Below are positions 8,826 to 16,011 of a stretch of DNA of 30,776 nucleotides, piece after piece. Each line of letters begins with the position of its first letter. Positions within the stretch are counted from its first letter, which is position 1. Source of the stretch: an uncultured Pseudoxanthomonas sp. (GTDB taxonomy: Bacteria; Pseudomonadota; Gammaproteobacteria; Xanthomonadales; Xanthomonadaceae); NCBI GenBank assembly GCA_937975725.1, contig CALJUL010000099.1:1-30776 (forward strand), read 5' to 3'. Made by a program: the position numbers and the translations under genes. The notes below the pieces were generated by a model that saw nothing but the letters and a program-made list of their open reading frames with translations, had not been told where the DNA came from and searched no databases.

Positions 8826-9247
8826 ACGTCGTGGAAAACAAGCCGTCCCATAAAAGTTACCTTGAAAAGCTTAAGCAAATAAGGAGATGGCTGAATATTG
8901 CGCACTGGATTGTAGGGCGACCGATGCTCGCATATCTTCTTCTTTTCTCTTTGCCCGTGATCGGAAATCTGGTCGCAGGACTAACTCTGGGCTCACTAGA
9001 CTGCACTGGTCGGGGCGGCAGTGCGCCAACATGTTTCTTGTTTGGTAAAGATGTCGGCGAAGTACTTTATGGCTATGTGATTGGCATGTTCCTGTTGGGG
9101 ATCATAAATCCATTTCTTGCGTGGCAGCTTCTTAGCGTATTCCTTCCGGGATCTTTGGCGATCGTGTGGATTGTTCTGGCGATTCTGCTCGGATGCACGA
9201 ATTACGCCTTCAAGCGAGTGATAAGGGACATGGAGCGAAGTGGCTAG
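8822..9247 (+). CDS. Three-helix membrane protein coupled to virD4
   Basis: The protein has 141 residues and its family was not recognised. A basic N-terminus (residues 1-32) is followed by three predicted membrane helices (about 34-57, 81-108 and 110-126) and a charged tail. The loop between helices 1 and 2 holds Cys61 and Cys71, which could form a disulfide if the loop is periplasmic. The start overlaps the virD4 stop by 4 bp, so translation is coupled and a partnership with VirD4 or an immunity role are the two most natural ideas; neither is proven. Base composition is clearly lower in GC than the core genes around the island, with A/T-rich codons such as AAA, TAT and ATA, which suggests recent acquisition. 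Confidence 0.8.
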   Translation: MNVVENKPSHKSYLEKLKQIRRWLNIAHWIVGRPMLAYLLLFSLPVIGNLVAGLTLGSLDCTGRGGSAPTCFLFGKDVGEVLYGYVIGMFLLGIINPFLAWQLLSVFLPGSLAIVWIVLAILLGCTNYAFKRVIRDMERSG

Positions 9248-9314
9248 GGCGTTGGCGGACACTGGCTCGGATTGTGCGAAGTTGAATCCTGTTGAGAAAG
9301 ATGACGGAACTGCG

Positions 9315-9557
9315 ATGATTCAGGAGGGAAAATATGATGCTGGTGGTCACATGAAGCTGGCGTCCAACAACGGCGACAAGCTGCACGATCTGCAACTGCT
9401 GCGCGATCTGGCCATCATCAATGCCCGCAATGTGGGCGAACTGGGTCCACTGCCGGCTGGTGGGTTGCCGGCCGCTCCCAAGCGCAAGCCCAGGCTTCCT
9501 GCTTCCAGCTCAATAATGTCGCCATCAGCGGATGCCGGCCATCAGGAGAACGAGACG
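9315..9557 (+). other. Leader segment, copy A: in-frame ORF stretch preceding lipoprotein A
   Basis: From ATG 9315 an open frame of 81 codons runs without a stop into lipoprotein A. Its core, GDKLHDLQLLRDLAIINA followed by a PAGGL-x(3)-PKRKP ending, recurs in copy B at a constant offset of 940 bp. The amino-acid pattern is better conserved than the surroundings. It may be the N-terminal part of a longer cytoplasmic form, a small gene fused to the lipoprotein gene, or a remnant. The GD-to-P span of about 36 residues and the PAGGL-near-proline ending are faintly LysM-like. ATG 9315 overlaps a TGA stop of a five-codon ORF (9301-9318), similar to the arrangement in copy B. Function unknown. Confidence 0.5.
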
Positions 9558-10196
9558 ATGGATTTCAAGTCGATGGCCGTGGCGGCCAGCATGGCGTTGG
9601 CGGCGTGTGCGCCAGTACAGGACTCTTCTGCCTCGGTTGAAGAGGGTGAGGACAAGCCGCTGCGCAAGCTGAACCCGAACCCGGAGCGGGCCTACGTCAT
9701 CACGATGAAAATCGAGGGGGCGCCGGGGCCATTTGCGATGATCGAGGGTGTCGCCCAATACGACGTCGAGAATGCACCGGAATGTGGCCGCTACCTGAAG
9801 TTCGCGGGCGTGCATCCCGGCATGACCAGTATGGAGTCCTTCCCGCTGACCAGAGTTTCGGATACTGAATACGAGGGCCGGGTATATGCCGACCTGCTCT
9901 TGAACGAGGATTACTTTGGGCGGGGCATATGCCGCTGGAAGTTCATGCAGGCGCAGGTGGTGCTCAAGGCTACGGGAGGGAAGGAGGAAACGGAGTTTCT
10001 TCCGTACTTACGAGCGAAGGCAGTGTATGGAGAGGATTCTGAGATAAGGTATTTTCGGAAAGAGATTTATCCGCGCGATGCGAAGATGGACCGCTTCCCT
10101 TCCTTTGGGCAGGTGGATCGAAGCAAGTTTGCTCCAGATATTTCAGATGATGGCCTGTTTGCCATCAGGTTGACCTCCCGGGAAGTACGCCCATGA
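9558..10196 (+). CDS. Putative lipoprotein A, likely immunity protein of the lipase effector
   Basis: The precursor has 212 residues. It starts MDFKSMAVAASMALAAC, a short lipoprotein signal with lipobox LAAC and lipid-carrying Cys17. AGGAG precedes the ATG by 9 nt, which supports this start, although the frame is open upstream through the leader segment. The mature part is soluble and paralogous to lipoprotein B (shared NPNP-x-R-x-Y, APGPF, a DYFGRGICRW/DYYGNGICRW motif, and an F-x-KE-x-YPR block). Position between virD4 and an XVIPCD lipase, together with periplasmic lipoprotein export, fits the immunity proteins of Xanthomonas-type T4SS effectors, which protect the producer's periplasm. The immunity role is inferred from context; I cannot name a family. 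The acidic residue after Cys17 typical of inner-membrane retention is absent. Confidence 0.8.
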   Translation: MDFKSMAVAASMALAACAPVQDSSASVEEGEDKPLRKLNPNPERAYVITMKIEGAPGPFAMIEGVAQYDVENAPECGRYLKFAGVHPGMTSMESFPLTRVSDTEYEGRVYADLLLNEDYFGRGICRWKFMQAQVVLKATGGKEETEFLPYLRAKAVYGEDSEIRYFRKEIYPRDAKMDRFPSFGQVDRSKFAPDISDDGLFAIRLTSREVRP

Positions 10197-10248
10197 ACAT
10201 GAACTCCCCACAGGATGAGCGGTGGGTGGCAGCGATGAAGAGGCCGAC

Positions 10249-10497
10249 ATGATCCAGAATGAAGAGGACGATGACGACATCGATCCGTACATGAGGCTGC
10301 GCGCCAACGAGGGCGACAAGCTGCACGATCTGCAATTGCTGCGCGACCTGTCCATCATCAATGCCCACACCGTGAGCGAACTGGGCTCGCTGCCGGCCGG
10401 TGGCCTGCTGATCGTTCCCAAGCGCAAGCCCTATCTTCCAGGCTCCATTTCAACAGCATCGCCTTCGGTGGGAGGCGATCATCAGGAGAACGAGACA
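10249..10497 (+). other. Leader segment, copy B: in-frame ORF stretch preceding lipoprotein B
   Basis: This is the second copy of the segment at 9315-9557. From ATG 10249 it reads 83 codons in frame into lipoprotein B. The first part is acidic (DDDDID near residue 6), and the core GDKLHDLQLLRDLSIINA plus PAGGL-x(3)-PKRKP is nearly the same as copy A. ATG 10249 overlaps the stop of a 19-codon ORF (10193-10252) that itself begins inside the stop of lipoprotein A, giving a chain of ATGA junctions. The segment is GC-rich while the lipoprotein B body that follows is AT-rich, so the two parts may have different histories. Function unknown. Confidence 0.5.
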
Positions 10498-11154
10498 ATG
10501 GACTACAGGTCTATGGCTGTGATGGCTGGCATTGCCTTGTCGGGGTGCGTGCCAGTGTCGGATTCTTCTCGGGATGAGCTGCGCAGCAATGCTGAAGATT
10601 TGCGTAAGGATTCGCTCATGCAGACGCACAAGTTTCGCCTGAATCCAAATCCAAGGCGGCGCTACGACATCATCATGACCATAAAAGACGCGCCGGGACC
10701 ATTCGGTGTTGTCGGATTAAGTGCTAAGTACTACGCGGATTGCTGGTATGTAGTCGATAAGTTCGCGGGGGCGCTGGCTCAACCGCGCTACTCTATATCT
10801 CCAGAGATTAGAAAACTAGACGAAGTCACGTATGTTTCTACCGTGTATCTGGATCCTTTGATCGATGAGGATTATTACGGGAATGGAATTTGTCGCTGGC
10901 GTCTTAATGCTGTGTCTGTCGGCCTTATGGCTACGGGCAGTGACGGAGAAACTCGTTTCTCAGGGCACATCTCCCTTGAAAAAATGATAGATAAGGAGCC
11001 GGTGGTAACCTATTTTTGGAAAGAGCGTTATCCGCGCGAAGAGGGGTATGGTAACTTTCTAGATTCCGGAGATAGCACGTTGGATGCGGTTCCTGTTGAT
11101 AAACGAAGAGAGTTCTTTGCTGTCACGCTGAATTCGCAGGAGGTCCAGCCATGA
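10498..11154 (+). CDS. Putative lipoprotein B, likely immunity protein of the lipase effector
   Basis: The 218-residue precursor is paralogous to lipoprotein A. It starts MDYRSMAVMAGIALSGC with lipobox LSGC and Cys17, preceded by AGGAG at good spacing. Shared blocks with A are LNPNP, DAPGPF, DYYGNGICRW and F-x-KERYPRE; elsewhere the two have diverged strongly, as expected of immunity proteins tuned to different toxins. Its stop overlaps the lipase start (ATGA), the usual immunity-then-effector order, so B is the best candidate for the cognate inhibitor of this lipase, while A may protect against a related one. Base composition is markedly more AT-rich than the leader segment before it. The immunity function is inferred from context, not from a recognised domain. 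Confidence 0.8.
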   Translation: MDYRSMAVMAGIALSGCVPVSDSSRDELRSNAEDLRKDSLMQTHKFRLNPNPRRRYDIIMTIKDAPGPFGVVGLSAKYYADCWYVVDKFAGALAQPRYSISPEIRKLDEVTYVSTVYLDPLIDEDYYGNGICRWRLNAVSVGLMATGSDGETRFSGHISLEKMIDKEPVVTYFWKERYPREEGYGNFLDSGDSTLDAVPVDKRREFFAVTLNSQEVQP

Positions 11155-12662
11155 GTGTGACCTCTCAGCAGTATGCCGGCTTGGCGGACGATTCTTACAA
11201 CAACTATCCGAAGGGGATTCGCAAGCCCGGAGATGAGGAATTAACTCCCCCCATCGATGGGGTTGTGTTCCGGGTGCTGGAGCACTACAGCAATCCACGT
11301 ATTGGCTATCAAGGCACGATCTACCAGCGTCTGGATACCGGTGAGATCGTCGTCGCACACCGAGGAACGGAAACGGAGCAAGGACTTGGGAGTCTTCTGA
11401 AAGATGGCGTCGTCGATGGTGCGATGGTGCTGGCGCGCGTCAATCCGCAGGCGAAAGACGCCATTGAGCTGACCCAGCGAGCTATCGACCACGCGGAGCG
11501 GGAAGGTAGGAAACCTGGCGGTCACACCCCCGAAGTCACCGTCACCGGCCACTCGCTGGGCGGCACGCTGGCGCAGATCACCGGGCATCACTTCGGCCTG
11601 CGTGGCGAGACCTTCAACGCCTATGGCGCGGCGAGTCTTGGCTATCGCATCGACAAGGGCGGCGACAGCATCCTCAATCATGTCATGGCGGGCGATACGG
11701 TCAGCGCCGCCAGCCCGCATTTCGGGCAGGTGCGGGTGTACGCCAGCGCCGGTGAAATCGCGGCCTTGCACAACTGCGGCTATGCCAACGACCGCAATCC
11801 GCTCGATCCGCGTGCTCCGGGCGTAGCCGTCGGCGTATTGGCCGGCTCCCACCGCATGCATCACTTCCTCAACAAGGATGGCGAGGGCAAGCCTGATCGT
11901 TCCGCGCTGTCCGATCCGGCTGCGCGCCAGTTGGCCGAGGTGTTCGACCCCATGATCGGCAAGTTCCGGAGCGATGTCGCCGCGGGGCGGGGCGTCGCCA
12001 CGGTCGCCGCGCGCGGTCTCCACGGCAATGCGCTGGACGCCCTCGGCGAACTGCGCGGCCCGCTGCCGGCCGGCGAGCCGGCGGCGCGGGCGGAACGCGC
12101 CGCCGCAGCGGAGGCCGAGGCGGCGCAACGGCTCGCCGATTACCACGCGCAGCGGCGGCATTTCTTCAGCGAGCGCCTTCCTCCGATGAATCCCGACGCA
12201 CAGCCGCCCGACCTGTTGCGGCGGCCGGAAACGAAAGATGTCCCGGTCCTTCGCTCCCCGACGCCCGATTACCTTCAGTCCGAGCCGTCGTCACGGGACG
12301 ATCGGACGCAGGCGTTCCCGACCGACCATCCACGGTATCCCTTGTATGCCGCCCTGGAGGAGCGGTTGCCGGGCGTGGCGAAGGAGAAGGTGGCCGAGAT
12401 CACGCATCAGGCCGTGATGGGCGGCATCACCGACGCACGGCAGATCAGGGGCGTGATCGTCCACGACGACCAGGTATGGGTGGCGGGCCGCATACCCGGC
12501 GACCGCGCCAACGTATCGCTTTCCGAGCCGCCTCCCTCCTTGCAGGAGAGCTTGCGTGGGATGGAATCGTTCGACAGGCAGCAGATGCAGCTAGTGCATT
12601 TCCAGGAGCAGCAGAGGACGGCGAACCAAGGCCACGGCGCGCCGGGCCACATGTTGACCTGA
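11151..12662 (+). CDS. Class 3 lipase with XVIPCD-like tail, predicted T4SS antibacterial effector
   Basis: The 503-residue protein has an alpha/beta-hydrolase lipase domain at about residues 1-250. It shows VVAHRGTE (67-74, oxyanion region), the nucleophile elbow GHSLGG (Ser135), FNAYGAAS (155-162), GDTVSAASP (181-189, likely acid Asp182) and a His-rich SHRMHHF (233-239) that should supply the catalytic His. A linker rich in Ala and Pro follows. Residues about 385-490 look like an XVIPCD, the VirD4-recruitment domain of Xanthomonas-type effectors: TDHPRYPLYAALEERLPG, then DARQIRGVIVHDDQVW and VAGRIPGD, then a Gln-rich tail. It is probably a phospholipase that damages membranes of rival bacteria after T4SS delivery. 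No signal peptide is present, as expected. The start overlaps the stop of lipoprotein B, its likely immunity partner. Confidence 0.88.
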   Translation: MSVTSQQYAGLADDSYNNYPKGIRKPGDEELTPPIDGVVFRVLEHYSNPRIGYQGTIYQRLDTGEIVVAHRGTETEQGLGSLLKDGVVDGAMVLARVNPQAKDAIELTQRAIDHAEREGRKPGGHTPEVTVTGHSLGGTLAQITGHHFGLRGETFNAYGAASLGYRIDKGGDSILNHVMAGDTVSAASPHFGQVRVYASAGEIAALHNCGYANDRNPLDPRAPGVAVGVLAGSHRMHHFLNKDGEGKPDRSALSDPAARQLAEVFDPMIGKFRSDVAAGRGVATVAARGLHGNALDALGELRGPLPAGEPAARAERAAAAEAEAAQRLADYHAQRRHFFSERLPPMNPDAQPPDLLRRPETKDVPVLRSPTPDYLQSEPSSRDDRTQAFPTDHPRYPLYAALEERLPGVAKEKVAEITHQAVMGGITDARQIRGVIVHDDQVWVAGRIPGDRANVSLSEPPPSLQESLRGMESFDRQQMQLVHFQEQQRTANQGHGAPGHMLT

Positions 12663-12675
12663 GCCGCACGCATCA

Positions 12676-12770
12676 CTGTAGGAGGGGCTGCAGCCCCGAC
12701 CGGACCATCCGCATCGATGCGTCCCAAGATCAGGACGGGAAGGGCGTCGAGGCTGAAGCCCCTCCTACAG
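12676..12770. repeat. 95-bp inverted-repeat element downstream of the effector
   Basis: The arms at 12676-12700 and 12746-12770 match in 23 of 25 positions and begin CTGTAGGAGGGGCT. The pattern of TGTAGGAG followed by a G/C block and CAGCC resembles palindromic intergenic repeats common in Xanthomonadaceae and Pseudomonas. It carries no gene. It sits exactly at the boundary between the accessory island and the efflux genes. Confidence 0.75.
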
Positions 12771-12779
12771 GAAAGAAGA

Positions 12780-12803
12780 AGCCCCGGCATGGCCGGGGCT
12801 TTG
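12780..12803. terminator. Bidirectional terminator between the effector and efflux genes
   Basis: AGCCCCGGC-ATG-GCCGGGGCT is a 9-bp stem with a 3-nt loop. It is followed by TTTGTG on the plus strand, and on the minus strand by CTTCTTCTTTCC just after the stem. It lies between convergent genes and can serve both the lipase and the RND permease. Confidence 0.85.
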
Positions 12804-12834
12804 TGTCCGCCGCATCAAACCGCTTGCGACTTCG

Positions 12835-15800
12835 TCAGTGCTCGCTGGCGGGTTCGCCCGGCAGCGCTTGCGCTTCCTGCGCGTGCCGGCGGTCGTGCGC
12901 GTGGTCGCGGGCCAGGTACAGGTAGAACGCCGGCAGCACGAACAGGGTGAACAGCGTGCCGATGGTCATGCCGGAGGCGATCACCACGCCCATCGAGAAG
13001 CGCGAGGCGGCGCCGGGGCCGCTGGCCATCAGCAGGGGGACCATCGCGAACACCAGCGCTGCGGTGGTCATCAGCACCGGGCGCAGGCGGATGGCAGCGG
13101 CTTCCTCGATGGCTTCGCGCTTGGACAGGCCGCGCTCGATCTGCAGCTTGTTGGCGAACTCCACGATCAGGATGCCGTGCTTGGAGATCACGCCGACCAG
13201 CGTCACCAGGCCCACCTGGGTATAGATGTTGATGCTCATGCCGGGGAAAGCCTCGATCTGCATCATGCCGAGGATGCCGCTGAGGATCGCCAGCACGTTC
13301 AGCGCCAGCAGCGCGCCGCAGATCGCCATCGGCACCGTCAGCAGCATGATCAGCGCGTCGCGGAAGCTCTCGAACTGCGCCGCCAGCACCAGGAAGATCA
13401 CGATCAGCGCCAGCATCAGCGTCAGCAGCATGGCCGAGCCTTCCTGCTTGAACTGGCGCGACTCGCCGGCGTAGTCCACGGTGTAGCCCTGCGGCAGCAC
13501 TTCCTTGGCCGCCTGGTCCAGGATCTCCAGCGCCTGCCCCTTGCTCACGCCCGGGCGCGGCATGAACATGATCGACACCGCGTTGAGCTGCTGGAAGCGC
13601 TTGAGCGACTGCGGCTGCGCGCTTTCCTTCAGGGTGACCAGGGTGGAAAGCGGGATCAGTTGGCCGTCGCGGGTGCGCGTGTAGTAGTTCTCCAGGTCGC
13701 TGGCGTTGAGGCGGTCGCTGCGCTGCACCTGCGGGATCACCAGGTAGGAGCGGTTCTGCATGGCGAAGCGGTTGGTGTAGCCGCCCGACAGCATGGCCGC
13801 CATGTCGGCCGCCAGCGTGCGCATGTCGATGCCCAGGCTGGCCGCCTTGTCGCGGTCGATGTCCACCTCGATCTGCGGCTTGTCGATCTTCAGGTCCTTG
13901 TCCAGGAAGATGAAGCGCTTGCTCGCCATGGCCTTCTGCAGGATGGCGTCGGCCAGTTCGTTCAACTGGGCCAGTTCGCCCACGCCGCCGATGATGAACT
14001 CGCCGCCGCCGTCGCCGCCCGCGCTGGGCAGGGAGGGCGGGACCAGCGCGAACACGTTCAGGCCGCTGACCTGGCTCATCTTGGGCTGCAGTTCCTGCTC
14101 CAGCACCGCCTTGGTCGAGCGCTCGCGCTGGCTCCACGGTTTGAGCACGAAGCCAGCCATCGCGCTGGGGCTGGCGCCGCCGCCGCCGCCGAAGCCGCCG
14201 TTGAACAGGAAGTAGTCCTGCACCTCCGGCACGCCCTTGGCGATCTCGGTGACTTCTTCGGTGTAGCGCTCCACGTAGTCCAGGGTGGAATAGGGATCGG
14301 CGCTGGCCACGGAGAAGATGAAGCCTTCGTCCTCCAGCGGCGCCGGCTCCTTGGGCGCGGCGACGTAAAGAAGCGCGCAGGACACCAGCACGAGTAGGCC
14401 GAACACGCCGATCACCGCCTTGGTCTCCAGCGTGCCGTGCAGGCGCCGCTGGTAGCCGTGGTGCAAGCGGTCGAAGCGCGCGTCCAGCCAGGCTTCCAGC
14501 CGGCCCTTGCCGCCCTCGGCGTGGGGCTTGAGGATCTTGGCGCACATCATCGGGCTGAGGGTCAGCGCGATCACGCCGGACAGCAGCACCGAGCCGGCCA
14601 GGGTGAAGGCGAACTCGGTGAACAGCACGCCGGTCATGCCGCCCTGGAAGCCGATGGGCAGGTACACCGCCACCAGCGTGGTGGTCATCGCCACCACCGG
14701 CCAGGCCAGCTCGCGCGCGCCCTTGATCGCCGCGTCGTAGGGCGACATGCCCTCCTCGATGTGGCGGTGGATGTTCTCCAGCACGATGATGGCGTCGTCC
14801 ACCACGATGCCGATCGCCAGCACCATCGCCAGCAGGGTCAGCAGGTTGATGGTGAAGCCCATCAGCAGCATCAGGAACAGCGCACCCACCAGCGACAGCG
14901 GCACCGTCACTGCCGGGATCAGCACGCTGCGCAGCGAGCCCAGGAACAGGAAGATCACCACGATCACGATGATGACCGCTTCGATGATCGTGCTGACTAC
15001 CTCGTCGATGGCGTCCTGGATGGACTCGGTGCTGTCGTAGGGGATGGTCGCCTTGATGCCCTCGGGCAACTGCGGGACGATCTCGCCGTCCCACAGCTTG
15101 CGCACGTCCTTGATCACGTCCAGCGAGTTGGCGTCGGGCGAGACGAAGATGCCCATGAACGTGGCCGCCTCGCCGTTGATGCGCACGGACGTGCCGTAGT
15201 TCTCCGAGCCCAGCGCCACGTCGGCCACGTCACCCAGGCGGACGATGGCGCCGTTCTCTTCGCGCACCACCAGCCGGCGGAACTCGTCGGCGTTGCGCAG
15301 GTCGGTGCGCGCGGTCATGTCGATGGCCACCATTTGGCCCTTGGTCGAGCCCACCGCCGACAGCACGTTGTTGGACGACAGCGCCGTGGCCACGTCGCTG
15401 GCGGTCACCCGCAGCGCGGTCATCCGGTCCGGCTTCAGCCAGATGCGCATGGCGAAGGTGCCGGCGCCCAGGATATCGGCGCGCTGCACGCCCGACACCG
15501 TCACCAGCTTGGGCTGCACTACGCGGGTCAGGTAATCGGTGATCTGGTTGTTGTCCAGCGACTCGCTGGCGAAGGACACGTACATCGCCGCGATCTGCTG
15601 GCCCTGCTGCAGGTCGATCACCGGGTCCTCGGACTCCGGCGGCAACTGGCCGCGCATCTTGTTGACCTTGGCGGCGATCTGGGTGAGCGCCTCGTTCGGA
15701 TCCTGGTCCAGGCGGATGTACGCCTGGATGACGCTGACGCCGGCCGAACTGGTGGAGCTGAGGTACTCGATGCCCTCGGCGCTGGCCACTTCGCGCTCCA

Positions 15801-15999
15801 GCGGCGTGGTGATGAAGCCTTGGATCAGGTCCGCATCGGCGCCGTAGTAGGTGGTGCTGATGTTGACCACCGCGTTGCGCAGCTCGGGGTACTGGCGCAC
15901 GTTCAGTTCGGTGAACGAGCGCAGCCCGAACAGCAGGATGAACAGGCTGACGACGACCGCCAGTACCGGCTTGTTGATGAAGATGTCGGTGAATTTCAT
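12835..15999 (-). CDS. RND efflux permease of the HAE1 (AcrB/MexK) type
   Basis: This 1054-residue proton-driven inner-membrane efflux pump subunit works as a trimer with a periplasmic adaptor and an outer-membrane channel. It begins with FINKPVLAVVVSLFILL (TM1). TM4 holds GIVVDDAIIVLEN with Asp401/Asp402, and TM10 holds ISKHGILIVEFA with Lys940, the proton-relay residues known from AcrB. A glycine-rich insertion (FGGGGGASPSAMAGF) and a second (GGDGGGEF) mark the periplasmic porter loops. It follows its adaptor gene after a 12-bp gap. The N-terminal region resembles MexK-type permeases from memory, but I would not assign a named pump. No outer-membrane factor gene accompanies it, so a shared TolC/OprM-like channel is inferred. 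Substrates unknown. Confidence 0.93.
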   Translation of the reverse strand: MKFTDIFINKPVLAVVVSLFILLFGLRSFTELNVRQYPELRNAVVNISTTYYGADADLIQGFITTPLEREVASAEGIEYLSSTSSAGVSVIQAYIRLDQDPNEALTQIAAKVNKMRGQLPPESEDPVIDLQQGQQIAAMYVSFASESLDNNQITDYLTRVVQPKLVTVSGVQRADILGAGTFAMRIWLKPDRMTALRVTASDVATALSSNNVLSAVGSTKGQMVAIDMTARTDLRNADEFRRLVVREENGAIVRLGDVADVALGSENYGTSVRINGEAATFMGIFVSPDANSLDVIKDVRKLWDGEIVPQLPEGIKATIPYDSTESIQDAIDEVVSTIIEAVIIVIVVIFLFLGSLRSVLIPAVTVPLSLVGALFLMLLMGFTINLLTLLAMVLAIGIVVDDAIIVLENIHRHIEEGMSPYDAAIKGARELAWPVVAMTTTLVAVYLPIGFQGGMTGVLFTEFAFTLAGSVLLSGVIALTLSPMMCAKILKPHAEGGKGRLEAWLDARFDRLHHGYQRRLHGTLETKAVIGVFGLLVLVSCALLYVAAPKEPAPLEDEGFIFSVASADPYSTLDYVERYTEEVTEIAKGVPEVQDYFLFNGGFGGGGGASPSAMAGFVLKPWSQRERSTKAVLEQELQPKMSQVSGLNVFALVPPSLPSAGGDGGGEFIIGGVGELAQLNELADAILQKAMASKRFIFLDKDLKIDKPQIEVDIDRDKAASLGIDMRTLAADMAAMLSGGYTNRFAMQNRSYLVIPQVQRSDRLNASDLENYYTRTRDGQLIPLSTLVTLKESAQPQSLKRFQQLNAVSIMFMPRPGVSKGQALEILDQAAKEVLPQGYTVDYAGESRQFKQEGSAMLLTLMLALIVIFLVLAAQFESFRDALIMLLTVPMAICGALLALNVLAILSGILGMMQIEAFPGMSINIYTQVGLVTLVGVISKHGILIVEFANKLQIERGLSKREAIEEAAAIRLRPVLMTTAALVFAMVPLLMASGPGAASRFSMGVVIASGMTIGTLFTLFVLPAFYLYLARDHAHDRRHAQEAQALPGEPASEH

Positions 16000-16011
16000 G
16001 CCGGCGCCCCG

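Noticed and set aside
9372..9480. Leader segment as a true LysM domain
   Set aside because: Only the GD start and the PAGGL-to-proline end fit. A cell-wall-binding domain ahead of a lipoprotein signal would stay in the cytoplasm, so the likeness is kept only as a weak remark.
7134..12662. Island as part of a conjugative plasmid or ICE
   Set aside because: No relaxase, mating-pair, integrase or attachment-site sequences were seen; the XVIPCD lipase fits a killing system better than conjugation.
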